A DNA stretch of 64,000 nt from Coix lacryma-jobi var. lacryma-jobi (GCA_009763385.1 CM019823.1:40234444-40298443); one strand, 5' to 3'. Counted from the stretch's first letter, positions 19,928 through 30,102 are shown. Notes: generated from the sequence alone by a model not told the origin. Numbers and translations: made by a program.

Positions 19928-21479
19928 TGTAAGGAAAATGGACCTCAGACCATTTAACTTCGGATTTTGGTGTTTGATGAACAACATAACCAAATTGGAC
20001 TAATGCTTTTGCAAGTGTTTGTTTTGTAGTCCAATAGGGTGCAAATGTGACTTGGACTAAGGCGACGTGGTGATCCGATGATCAACACCTCAAGCAAGAT
20101 TCTAGAAGCTCAATTGAAGACCCCCAAGATCAAGCAAAGTCCAAGGCACAAGAATGGAACCAAGACGACGCAAGAAATCACGAAGAAACGAGAAGAAAGG
20201 GACATCAGACGCTACATCGGACGCTGTCCATGCAGGCGTCGGACGCTCCGTTGGTAAACCCTAACTCGTGTCAGCGCCAGCAGGAGCATCGGACGCTGAA
20301 GACCGAGGCATTGGACGCGACTGTGACACTGTGCAAACCTGCACAGCGAACATCGAACGCTCCGTTGCTAACATCGGACGCTACAGGATCCTGCGTCCGA
20401 TGACCATGCAGAAAGGTTCCAGAGAGGCTCTGGCAGCATCAGACGCATCCAATGGAAAGGCATCGGACGCTAACTAACCGTTGCGACACAGTGCCAGGCT
20501 GGCATCTAGCCGTTAAAAGGAGCATCAGACGCGTCCGATGGTCGCGACTGCAGCGTCCGATGCTGCGCAGTCAGGACCATCTTGGGTGCCCAACGGCTCT
20601 ATTTGCTTGGGGCTCTATATATACCCCCATGGCCGGCCAAAACAAGGTGGTTGGAGCTCAAGGAAGTGTACCAAGTGTATAGACACATATTTAGTTGCTC
20701 TAGCCACCAAAGTGCTCAAGTGATATACTAGGTGATTAGTGTATGTGCTTTGCGAAGTGCTTAAGCTAGTTAGACCACCGCTTTGCGCTTGCTCTAGGTG
20801 TTAGGCCTAGTGTTTAGTGAGGTTGAAAACCTCTCATCTACCGGTGCTTGCGCGCACCGTGGTTGTACATCGGCGGGGCTTGTAGTCTTGCGAGATCACA
20901 CAACCGAGTTTGTGGTGTGGCCGCCTCCGTGTACCGAAGGGAACAAGGCCCGCGGCGCTTCGGCTGGAAACTTGATAGTGAAGACGGCGGAGAGCATCCG
21001 GGAGAGGCTTTGCCACGAGTGGCTTAACCGAAGACCAACTTGAGAGTGGGGAAGGCCCGGAGCTATCCACGGAGTTATCCGACCGGGAGCTTGGCCCTTG
21101 CGAGGGATTCCTTGCGAGGGGCTCCAACGAGGACTAGGGGGAAGCTTGCGCGCTTCTCGATACCTCGGTAAAAATACCGGAGTCATCGACGGGGGTTTGC
21201 ATCTCTATCACACTCTTTAGCTTCCGCATTTACTTTGCTACCTTGTTTATGCGCTTTACCTTTCCTAGCTTACTTGCTAGTTGATAGGTTTGGAAACTAG
21301 GTTGCATAACTCCTTTTGCGGTAGAGATAGCAAACACACTTAGCAAAACCTTAGTTGCACATTAGATAGTTTACTTTCTTGCATAAGTTTTGCTTAGGTG
21401 AAAATTAGAGGCCATAGTTTAGAGAAGAAAGTTTTAAGTTGCCTAATTCACCCCCCTCTTAGGCGTCACGGTCCTTTCA
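19928..21479 (+). repeat. 3' LTR (complete, 1552 bp)
   Basis: Begins TGTAAGGAAAATGG right after the final purine tract and ends GTCCTTTCA, so it has TG..CA ends. 20200-20580 contains about a dozen CATCGGACGC-like motifs, some fused with their complement (GACGCGTCCGATGG). The bases to the right (GGCTTAAAAATCC) are MITE sequence. Confidence 0.9.
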
Positions 21480-21617
21480 GGCTTAAAAATCCGTCTCGTA
21501 ATTTATAGTTAGATTTTGTAATTTATTTTTTCGTTAGTATCCAAACACCTCATGCAACACCCTACGTAACATTCAATGTGACATTCAAAATTTTTACAGC
21601 GTGGAACTAAACATGCC
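21480..21617. repeat. MITE fragment right of the Sirevirus element
   Basis: GGCTTAAAAATCCGTCTCG to TGGAACTAAACATGCC is the distal half of the MITE family seen at 15176. The GGCTTAAAA..CGTCTCG block is present on both sides of the retroelement, far more than a 5-bp duplication. Confidence 0.65.
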
Positions 21618-21621
21618 CTTT

Positions 21622-21971
21622 GGACTCGTTTAGTTACCCCACCTAAGAACTTTACGTTGTGTCATATCGGATCTTTGGACATATATACGAAGTACTAAAT
21701 ATAAACTAAAAATAACTAATTAGATAGTTTGTGTGTAATTTGCGAGATGAATCTTTTAAGTCTAATTAGTCCATGGTTCGATATTAAAGTGCTGGTAACA
21801 CATGTTCTAATGCCTGAATAATTGGCTTAAAAAATACGTCTTGTGATTTATTATTGACGAATTCTGTAATTTATTTATTTTTTGCTAGTATCCGAATACC
21901 TCATATAACACCCTATATAACATCTGTTGTGACATCAAAAAATTTTACGGTCCGAAACTAAGCAAGATCTT
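21622..21971. repeat. MITE copy of the common grass family
   Basis: Runs from GACTCGTTTAGTTACC to GAAACTAAGCAAGATC and contains AATTTGCGAGATGAATCTTT and AAAGTGCTGG blocks. The ends form a short imperfect inverted repeat. Confidence 0.65.
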
Positions 21972-21972
21972 A

Positions 21973-22430
21973 GATTGTGCACATGGTTTCCAAAAAGACG
22001 TTTTCCCTTAAAAGAGTGAGAAAAAAATGTTAAGCACATACTCCCTCATATTTTGGACATCGATACGGTCTCCAAAGTATAACTTTGACTCCCTTTATAC
22101 AACAAAATATTATCAAAAAGTGATATATGTATATTTTTGTATGAAAGTATTTTTCAAGACAAATCTATTCATATGGTTTTATATTTTCAAACTCAATAAT
22201 TTAAAAGTTATTCATGATTTATGTTCCGGTTCCAATGTTTGACTGAAACCTTGTCAAAAACGTCGTCTATATCCGATACGCAGGAGTATATCACATGCTT
22301 GCTGAACTTGGCAGTGGCACAAACTAAACAAGATTGTGCACATGGTTTCCAAAAACAGGTTTCATAATAAGAGAGAGAAAAAAAAATTGCTAAGCATGTA
22401 TATCACATGCTTGCCGAACCAAGAGTGGCA
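21973..22430. repeat. Imperfect tandem duplication interrupted by a MITE
   Basis: ATTGTGCACATGGTTTCCAA at 21974 recurs near 22332, each followed by a GAGAGAAAAAAA(A)..TTAAGCA or CTAAGCA block and then TATCACATGCTTGC(T/C)GAAC and GTGGCAC. In the first unit the Stowaway element 22041-22286 separates TAAGCACA from TATCACATG. In the second the site is uninterrupted. Confidence 0.75.
22041..22286. mobile_element. Stowaway MITE
   Basis: 246 bp, starts CTCCCTCATATTTTGGACAT and ends ATCCGATACGCAGGAG, flanked by TA at 22039-22040 and 22287-22288. The interior CTTTGACTCCCTTTATACAA block is typical of a widespread Stowaway subfamily. Confidence 0.78.
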
Positions 22431-23049
22431 CGGGTGAATCACTCGTTTGCTGAAAGAGGTAAATATTGCTGTGCTGCGCGTGCAGCGTCCCGCGCACCGT
22501 GCGCTACCGCAAACACTACGAGACACCCCCAACTCTTGGGAGCGCTCCCGCTACTCGTGCGTTGCGTTGCGTGTGCCATTTGGCACGCCTCCCTTGTGGC
22601 TCTCGCCTCTTTTGACAAAGGAACCGCGCACTTGACTGATCGAGTCGGGACATGTACGGCGGCCATGCATCCTGGTGTGGTCTATTGTTTCTTGATCGAA
22701 GCAGGAGTCTCCTTTCTGTGCCCGGCCCAGAGATGCAACGCTTTGGGCCGCTCTAGGTATAGCCCAGCCCATAATGCGTTGGTGATGGAAAGAAAAAAAC
22801 GACGGATTCACGTTCATAAAAAAAATAGCTGAATTGTTCACAAACAACGTATTCCACAATTCACCCTGCTAAAGGATTAGATTTAAATAGGTTTAATAGA
22901 TTGTATTTTTAAATAGGTACACTATAGATGGGTGCGAATGAGTTCATTTACTTAGTGAGTTGAGTTATGTTGAATTTAATATAAAACTGGGTTTGAATGG
23001 ATTAGGATTCATACATATATTAATTTGTAATGTGTTTAACTTTTGTTTC
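22431..23049. other. Intergenic
   Basis: 22470-22780 is GC-richer with an open frame of about 140 codons (22407-22832) that resembles nothing known to me. The rest is AT-rich with TAGGTT/GGATTAGG simple motifs. Confidence 0.45.
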
Positions 23050-23795
23050 TAGGGTCTGATACTTTAGCGTGAGACTCACATATTGATCTAGCAGTGTCAA
23101 TTGACATAAAATAATATGCTTGTTAAATTAAATTATTTGCAACAAATTTCAGTTAATTTATGTAAAATTTTATAGTGTGAACGCGAGTTTTTATTACTAG
23201 GGTCTGACTTTGGCGTGGAGCCCACATATCGATATGACAGTGTCAATTGGCATAAAGTAGCTGTTTGTTAAATTAAATCATCTGCAACAAATTTCAGTCA
23301 ATTCAGGTAAAATTTTATAGTGTGAACGCGAGCTTTTATTTTTAGCGTCCGACTTTGATGTGAGGCCCACATATTGACCTGACAGTGTCAATTGACATGA
23401 AGTAGTTGCTTTTTAAATTAAATCATCTGTAATAAATTTCACTCAATTCAGGTAAAATTTTATAATATGAATGTGACCTTTTATTTCTAGGGTCCGGCTT
23501 TGATGTGGGACCCACATATTGATCTGGCAGTGACAATTGATATAAAGTAGCGGCTTGTTAAATTAAATCATCTGTAATAAATTTCAGTTAATTCAGATAA
23601 AATTTTTAAGTGTGAAGAGTTTTTATTTCTAGGGTCTGACTTTGATGTGAGGCCCACATATTGATCTGGTAGTGTCAATTGATATAAAGTAGCTGCTTGT
23701 TACATTAAATCATCTGCAACAAATTCTAGTCAAATTTGATAAAATTTTATAAATATAAACGTGAGTTTTTAAATATAGGGTTCCAACTTTAATAT
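23050..23795. repeat. Tandem array of about 145-bp units (five copies plus part)
   Basis: Units begin TAGGGTCTGACTTTG-(A/G)TGTGAGGCCCACATATTG at about 23050, 23198, 23343, 23488, 23630 and (partial) 23776, so periods are 148, 145, 145, 142 and 146. Each carries GTGTCAATTGACATAAAGTAG, a TTGTTAAATTAAATCATCTG block and AAAATTTTATAGTGTGAACG. The copies are visibly diverged, so the array is not recent. Confidence 0.9.
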
Positions 23796-24063
23796 GAACT
23801 CGTATATGTAACACAAGTTTATATATACATCTTGTATACTTATGGGTTCTTATAGCAAACCCACAGATTTACTCAGTTTAAGGGTTAAAATGGATTGGGC
23901 TAAAAATATAAAAATATGGGGTGAGGTGGGTTAAAAAAGAGTTCTTTTGAAATAGGTTAGGTTGGATATAATATGGATTTTAATTCATTAGTAGGGTGAT
24001 CCACACTATCCATGGACCAGATGGAACTGTACAATTGTGATGGACTAAACTCAACATCTCCAG

Positions 24064-24399
24064 ATGTCCGAGACCCAGATGTGGTCACAGATGTCGGCCC
24101 AGATGGAGGCTCAAGCTAAGCAGATGCAGGAGCTCATCGCCTTCATGGCCTCCCAGGGCATGGCCGTGCCCCAGACGCTCATGGCTCCTCCACCGCCGTC
24201 TCAGGACGCCGGAGCTGCTCCTGTGAGTATCAATACGTCAGTGTTTCATTTTTTTCATTTCCTTGTCTGACATAGACATCTTCCTTTTGCAGCCTCCTCC
24301 GTCAGAAGGTTCGAACAACCGCCACGCTCTTGGATGGAACCCGGCCGGGGGTCAAGCAGGCGGCAGTTCTCAGGGGTGGCCCGGTTGGCCGGGGGTGTA
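24064..24399 (+). pseudogene. C-terminal exons of a CACTA-associated transposase-like protein
   Basis: Exon 24064 to about 24221 encodes MSETQMWSQMSAQMEAQAKQ followed by MQELIAFMASQG. An apparent intron (CCT|GTGAGT ... TTTTGCAG|CCT) follows, then PPSEGSNNRHALGWNPAGG and a Gly/Trp/Pro-rich end with TAG at 24399. This Met/Gln-rich helix plus Pro/Gly tail is what I know from the C-terminus of plant CACTA transposase-family proteins (Transposase_24/Ptta type). Everything N-terminal to it is missing, so no active protein is made from here. The intron removes the stop that ends the unspliced frame at 24270. Confidence 0.65.
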
Positions 24400-24629
24400 G
24401 TATATTAATCTTTGGACTATCCTCGTGTGTTATTGAACTCTCATGTTGTATTGTCCACCTTGGTATTGAACGATTTGATGACATATATGTTATTGAACTA
24501 TGTGATGTGATATATATATGTTCTGTGACGTGAAATGTGATATATATGTGATATGTGATGAATGTGATATATATATGTTTGATACTGTCGGAGAAAAGAA
24601 AAAATAGAACTAAAAAAACAAAAATTGGC

Positions 24630-25205
24630 CTCTATGCCGAGGGCGGCTCTCGGCAAAGGGCCGCTTTGCCGAGGGTTTTGACCATAACACTCGGCAAAGC
24701 TGGGAACCAGAACGCCAATTTACCCAGCTTTGCCGAGGGCTTTGGCCATAGCCCTCGGCAAAGGAAGAAGTTTGCCGAGAGCCAGGATTCTAGCTCTCGG
24801 CGAAGAGTTTCCAAAAAAAAAATATCTTTGCCGAGGGCCGGCACGGTGAGCTCTCGGCATAGAATATCTCTTTGCCGAGAGCCGTGTGTTCAAACACTCG
24901 GCAAAGATTTTCGGGGGAAAAAATAAAAAAACCTTTGCCGAGAGTCAGCTCAGCCGGCTCTTGGAAAAGAAAAAGGCTTTGCCGAGGGTCGTCTCAGCCG
25001 GCTCTCGGCAAAGAAGCCGTCAACGGTCGCCTCCCGTTAACGGCTACTTTTCTTTGACGAGAGCCACACGGGACCCTCGGCAAAGGGTTTGCCGAGAGCC
25101 CGACAAACGGCCCTTGGCAAAGGGTTCTTTGCCGAGAGGTTTTTTGCCGAGAGCTCTTTGCCGAGAGCAACCCTCGGCAAAGCCTTTGCCGAGAGTCAAA
25201 GAGCT
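24630..25205. repeat. TTTGCCGAG(A/G)G subterminal repeat array
   Basis: About twenty copies in both orientations of CTTTGCCGAGAG(C) / CTCTCGGCAAAG, often as head-to-head pairs spaced 15-25 bases, which can fold into hairpins. This is a well-known subterminal motif of grass CACTA families. Density rises toward the terminus. Confidence 0.88.
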
Positions 25206-25225
25206 AGCAGCCGTTTCCAGTAGTG

Positions 25226-25912
25226 GTTGGACCAGAAGAGGTGCTCCAACAGCTTGGCACCGTCGTCGCCGAGGAACCACTCCGGGACGAACTCCTCGGG
25301 CCGATCGAACACCTCAGGGTCCTGCATGGCTAGCGACTGGATGGTACCCACAGAGCACCTCGTCGGCGGTCACCTGGTACGCAGCGCTGCCATGGGAGCG
25401 CATCACGAAGTCCCTGCGTGCGCGACCGAACTGCAACGGCACCGGCGGCTGCATCCGGAGCATCTCGTACACCATGGACCACACCAGCGGCATGGACTCC
25501 CGGACGGCGGCGAAGCCGAACTCGGCGTCGACGTCTTTGTCCATGGCGCAACGCACTTCCCGCAGGCGTGCGCGCAGCGCCCCGTACCGTCGGCGTCGGC
25601 GGCGCCGACCTTGGAGAAGCCGTCGAAGGCGTTGAAGCCGAGCACGAAGAGGATGTTGTTGATGGCGTCCTTCTTGCCGATGTCGTGTTGCGTCCCGGCG
25701 TAGACGACGGCCTCGACGCCGTGCTTCTCGACGAAGCGGTAGAGGAAGTAGTAGCCCGGCTAGATGAGGAAGGAGGGCAGCGGGAAGGAGTGGATGAGCA
25801 GCTCCTCTAGCGGCTGGGCGAGGCCGATCTTTTGGGTGGGCAGGATCTGCAGCGCCAGCCACACGTCGAGGATGGTGAAGCCAAAGTTGTCCACCGGCTA
25901 GTCGGTGGATGG
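25226..25912 (-). pseudogene. CYP74-family cytochrome P450 fragment (AOS/HPL-like)
   Basis: CYP74 enzymes (allene oxide synthase, hydroperoxide lyase, divinyl ether synthase) rearrange fatty-acid hydroperoxides in oxylipin metabolism, usually in plastids. From 25912 downward the minus strand encodes DNFGFTILDVWLALQILPTQ, LEELLIHSFPLPSFLI, an in-frame TAG, then PGYYFLYRFVEKHG, INNILFVLGFNAFDGFSKV, and in another frame FAAVRESMPLVWSMVYEMLR, MQPPVPLQFGRARRDFVMRS and LCGY. After a further frame change come SLAMQDPEVFDRPEEFVPEW and LFWSN. The NNILFVLGFNAF, PPVPLQFG and FDRPEEFVP wording is diagnostic of CYP74. The piece stops at WSN, exactly at the CACTA terminus, so the heme-binding Cys region is missing. 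One stop, at least two frameshifts and a deletion after GFNAFDGFS show it is dead. AOS versus HPL cannot be decided. Confidence 0.82.
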
Positions 25913-26503
25913 GTCAGCGCCGTTCCCGCCCTCGATCATACGTGTGTGGATGCTCGTACGTGCGTCGATTGGGAAAGAAGGCGTCGCCCCAACCTCCTGG
26001 TCGGGTGGCCGCCGCCCCAGCACATGGGGAGAGGAGGAGTCGACGCACATCGGGGAAGAGGAGGACCCGAAGAGTGCGTCGAGCGGGAGAAAAAAAGATA
26101 GATGTCGTGTGCGAAAGATAAAGAAAAAAAGAGTAGAGGAAGAATCGAACAGTGGCGGCGTGGCCAAGGTGGATGCGCAGATGGATGAGTGAGGAGGGGT
26201 GAGCAATACCATACACACAATTCTAATTGTTAGATCTGAGTGAGTAAAGAGAGAGAATAGTAAGAAACAATATGGATGGTTGATTTCTATAGAGTTATTT
26301 TCCTGAGTATATTTTTTGGGTGTGTGGAGGGACGTCATCTCAGCGGAGGAAGTTTCTTTGGTACACCAAACAAAGTTTAGGAGTGGTGCATTAGTAGGGT
26401 AGATAAAAAACAAACAAACAATCTAACTAACTAACTAGCCTCCAAATAATATTCGACAAATTATACGTAGAAGGAGGCAAAGCCATCCAAGCCATGAAAA
26501 AGG
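25913..26503. other. Intergenic between CYP74 and IFRD pseudogenes
   Basis: Mixed composition with an AAAAAAGATAGATG-type purine-rich stretch near 26090-26150. An open frame on the minus strand (25898-26413) matches nothing known. The 5' part of the CYP74 gene should lie here but is not recognisable. Confidence 0.45.
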
Positions 26504-29500
26504 TTACCTTTTTGGTGGTTGACATGTTTTCAGTACGATTTTGATGTCAAAGATCTCATGCAACAAATCATTGTCCTGCACAAACAAAGAGAAGCTTTAA
26601 CACTAATATACCAAAATACAATGTTTCACAGATAAATCAATATGTGCATGGTTCTGCTTATAGTAACCTGTGAATGCTTCAGGAATCCTCGCCCAAGAAA
26701 CCGCCTCATATAGTTCAACTAAGCAATGTACAAATCTCAGGAAATTTATAAATTTGGAGCACATCAATTTATGAAATCAACGCAACAAACCGGCACCTGT
26801 ATTGATTTACACCATGATGTAACTCTTAAAATACCATTCTTGCCTGAAATCCTAAGTGATTCTTCAGGGCACTCACCACGACTATTCTGAGAGAGAAGAA
26901 TTCAAGGAACGAAATTAAATAAACCTAGACCTTAATAAAATCTGAAATTCGTTGGAACAAGTCTCTCTGATCATTAAGATTTTTCTTGTCAGCACCTTTG
27001 CCCCCAGCCTCCATAGAGAGAGACTATAGACTAGACCAGATATTTTTTGCCTTCAATGCTTGCATATTCAAGAAAAGTTGATGCTTAGAACCACTGGTCT
27101 CTCTAGTGTCACTGTCAACATCAGCTTCATCACTAGAGGAAACATCAAGTAGTTTTAGCTCAAAACACAGAGCCATTGCTTCACCAGCAGCAATACACAC
27201 AACACGATCCTCTGCTTCAAGAAGGCTACATAGAAATGTAATTGGCCTACATGCAGAAGAACATTAGTTTCATGAGCATTTGACATATAACAGAGAACAA
27301 TGATTGAGAGAGCTTTCACTAACTCTTTCCAAGAATCAGTATTTCTTCTGGATGAACCAACAATTGTCAAAAGAAATGCCCATGCAGATACGACAACTGC
27401 TAACAAAGGAGGCTTCGGTTTTCTCACAATGCCAACCTGTCACACCCAAAATAATTAAGTTTAGAATAAACTGGATGCCATACTTCCTGTTTATTGCTAC
27501 ACAACCAAAAAAATGGAGGTCAGTCGGACTTACATTTGATCCTGATTTCAGATGGATCACATCCCAGATGGCTTTCAGAGGTAGCTGGGTTTCAGCAAGA
27601 TCAGTTGCACCAACAAATGTGACAACTGCTAAGCAATCAAGTGCCTACAATCATTCGGTTTAACTTAACTAGATGATAAATTTCCTAGAAGCCTAAAACC
27701 ACACAAAAAACAACGAAAATTGCACATACAGAGATCATCTTTGGTGCATCAAGACAAGTTTGGAGAACTCTCAAAAGCTGTGGATGTGACTCATCCATTA
27801 TTTCGTGTGAACTACTTCCAGCACCTAGTGTAATTGCCAGCAAGCCTTGCAGGTACAAAATGAAGGGAAAAGGACAATATGACTATACGAGCATATCACA
27901 TATATATTCTGCTGGAGCGAAACTGACTATGTGTGGAGAAAGAATACTAACCAATGCAGCGACAAAGCCAGACACACCTCCTTTGTAGATCCTTTTTAAT
28001 TGAATTGGTGAACTGACTCAATAGTGTGACATATCTTTAAAGAGGAAAAGAACCCATCAGTTAAAGTTAACACAAAGAAGGATCCCATTTCCCAAGCAAA
28101 CTATGACCCTGTCCACTCATGCATGCATATGTAAGCTCACTGATTGTTTTTTAAACCAGACAATAACTACATTGATGAGGTTACAACTTACGCACCCATG
28201 CGTGCACATGACATAATGTCATAATATATCCCATCTTTTCACTGGTCTAGTTATATACAACACTAAGAAAGGCATTACTAAAGAATCATAATAACTTACT
28301 TGTTTTCCACTAAACCAAGAAGTACAAAACTTTCAAAAGCATCGGTAAGAGCACCCATTGCTTTCTCTCTCGTGGACCCCCTTCACCAGTCATGTATGTT
28401 ACAGTAACAAAGCGGTTAGTAGTGTTATTTGGCATTCACATCACCAATTAGTAAATTCTCATCAACATCAGATGAATATTACAAAAAGAAAGTCCACAAG
28501 CAAGTCTTTATGATGATAGCAACACTGAAAGGAGTACGTTTATTATTCTCAAGAAAAAGTGCCTTGTTAAGTGAATGCAGGTTGTCATCGGTCTCTTGCT
28601 GGTGAAAAAACGTCTTACTCTAATGTGTGGTAGACTGAACACATTAAAATAATGGTTTTGGTAGGTGTGGAGAACTGAAAGAAAAAACACCAGAGACGAT
28701 GAGATTACTTTCAGTATACTATAAGCAACAAATAGAACTATTGAAAGTCCTCCACTCCTTCCTACTTTTGATGCATTTACTCTAGGGAACATTGATGTCA
28801 TGGTCAATGGATATTGGTTCATCAATCTTAAATAAACATGGCAAGGACTCAATCAAGTTCAACATCTGTGAGTATGTAAACAAACTCTAGAGATATGCAG
28901 TATCAAGTGTGTTTGAAACACGAATGACAAAGAATAGCAGTATGCCTTAATAAGCTTTGGTTATGTACTACCAACTTTCAAGGATATATCAAGATAAACA
29001 GCAGATTGCAGCCAACAAGTTGAGTAAATGTGAGTATGTGACAACTATTTGACAGGTGAAGAAAATGAGACATGAAATTGTTCCATTTGCTACAAAGAAA
29101 AAATATAGTTGGGCTATTACAAGGGAAAGGAATTGTAGCATGTTTACATGTTAAGATTCTAAGCATAACGTGTAACTAAATAGAAGAGCACACATACGCA
29201 TTTCCACCATTTGTCGGCCAGCATCAGGGATTCAAGTTTAAAGACAAGTAAGATGCAACTTCCACTTATTGAACCAACATCCAAGATTAACTTTAATGGG
29301 CAAGGAAATACATTAACTTAAAATTTACACCAAATGTGAGATATTCCTAGATGCCATCATATGTGGTCACAAATCTTGACAATTCATAACACCTATAAAA
29401 ATAAAAGCCATTTTGTAACTGTGAAAGCATAAAGGTACACATAGTTGCATGAGGTCTATTCGAGCTTGTATACAACTAATGGCACACCACTGAATTTCGC

Positions 29501-30055
29501 GCGAGAAAACTTGGCACGAGAACAAAGAGACAATATACAACTAATGGCAGCAAGATAGTAAAAGATGTTCTCCCCCCTAACACACATTGTTAGGAGCGTT
29601 GACTGAAAAACTAGGTAGTGTATGGAGTTATGGAGTTAGTGGCAGAACATATTGTAGCGGCTATCAGTTGTGTGGTCAATATATATGAAGCGGTCATGGT
29701 CACTTCCAAAATAAGTTGTTATGCATTGTTTGACGTTTTGGCAACAACATGAACAAGTTGATAACCAAGCAAGCATGAACATTATCAAACAAACCAAAGA
29801 TACACTGACTAACAGACAGCCATAGCAACACTAGATTAGGAATAGGAGCACCCCAGGCACCCACCTCTTCTCGTAGAGAGCATCGATGTACTTGTCAAGA
29901 ACGAATTCCTGCTAGTTAACATGCTCTGTGGCATGCGCGAGCTGAAGGTCAGACAACCCACTGGACATGGAGGTCATGCTATCGGCATCGCTGCCGCCGT
30001 CAAGCTGGTCATCGGCACCACCACCACCACCTCGACCGCCCTTGTTCCTCTTACC
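26504..30055 (-). pseudogene. IFRD-family gene (interferon-related developmental regulator), 5'-truncated
   Basis: ARM-repeat-like protein of the IFRD family, a conserved eukaryotic regulator; its plant role is poorly defined. Ten exons, with GT-AG sites read directly for nearly all: 30055-29875, 28380-28300, 28034-27952, 27845-27730, 27644-27544, 27436-27324, 27246-26931, 26886-26797, 26718-26668, 26575-26504. Diagnostic pieces: SGLSDLQLAHATEHVN and EFVLDKYIDALYEKR (exon 1), GSTREKAMGAL (2), YVTLLSQFTNSIK (3), LRVLQTCLDAPKMIS (4), LDCLAVVTFVGATD (5), LLAVVVSAWAFLLTIVG (6), EDRVVCIAAGEAMALCFELK and MEAGGKGADKKNLNDQR (7), RGECPEESLRIS (8), LNYMRRFLGRGFLKHSQ (9), DNDLLHEIFDIK (10). Lesions: TAG in exon 1 (29912-29914), one base lost in exon 3, one extra A in exon 7 shifting frame to an early stop, and loss of the start codon, where A9 directly precedes codon 2 (GKRNK). 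Exons 3 and 7 breaks are homopolymer indels and could be sequencing errors. Confidence 0.85.
29912..29914 (-). other. In-frame TAG in IFRD exon 1
   Basis: Reads GTT AAC TAG CAG GAA. The family normally has Ser at this place (VNSQEF). This is a substitution rather than an indel, so it is less likely than the other lesions to be a homopolymer error. Confidence 0.8.
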
Positions 30056-30102
30056 TTTTTTTTTGAACAAGTCGGCAGGGAAGCCCCCTACCTCTTTTTT
30101 TT
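30056..30102 (-). repeat. Two adjacent poly(A) junctions at the IFRD 5' end
   Basis: On the minus strand the LINE body ends with A8 (30095-30102), then come 30 bases, then A9 (30056-30064) immediately before IFRD codon 2. The second poly(A) suggests an additional retroelement stub or a two-step insertion. Confidence 0.6.

Larger units (their letters stand above)
15317..21479 (+). mobile_element. Non-autonomous Sirevirus-type Ty1/copia element
   Basis: Order: truncated 5' LTR (15317-16479), tRNA-Met primer-binding site (from 16482), broken gag (16539-18685), a pol-less spacer with several GGGGGAG purine tracts, and a complete 3' LTR (19928-21479). Sirevirus features are the gag with CCHC knuckle(s) and long coiled-coil/Ser-Asp-rich tail, the multiplied polypurine tracts, and the LTR rich in short CATCGGACGC palindromes. 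No protease, integrase, reverse transcriptase or RNase H is present between gag and the 3' LTR. Mobilisation would need a partner element. Confidence 0.85.
24000..25225 (+). mobile_element. CACTA element, 3' part only
   Basis: Contains the last exons of a CACTA-associated ORF (24064-24399), a subterminal array of TTTGCCGAGAG motifs (24630-25205) and a terminus that reads, on the minus strand, CACTACTGGAAACGGCTGCT (ending at 25225). I find no matching left terminus in the window, so the element is truncated on its left side, near 24000 or before. Confidence 0.82.

Noticed and set aside
19797..20003. Small plus-strand frame at the Sirevirus LTR junction
   Set aside because: Runs across the purine tract and LTR start; not part of any protein.
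24630..25205. CRISPR-like array
   Set aside because: The regularly recurring 11-mer alternates in orientation, has no constant spacer length and ends at a CACTA terminus in a plant genome.
25898..26413. 171-codon minus-strand frame between the two host pseudogenes
   Set aside because: No recognisable domain, crosses into simple sequence, and lies where the degraded CYP74 5' part would be.
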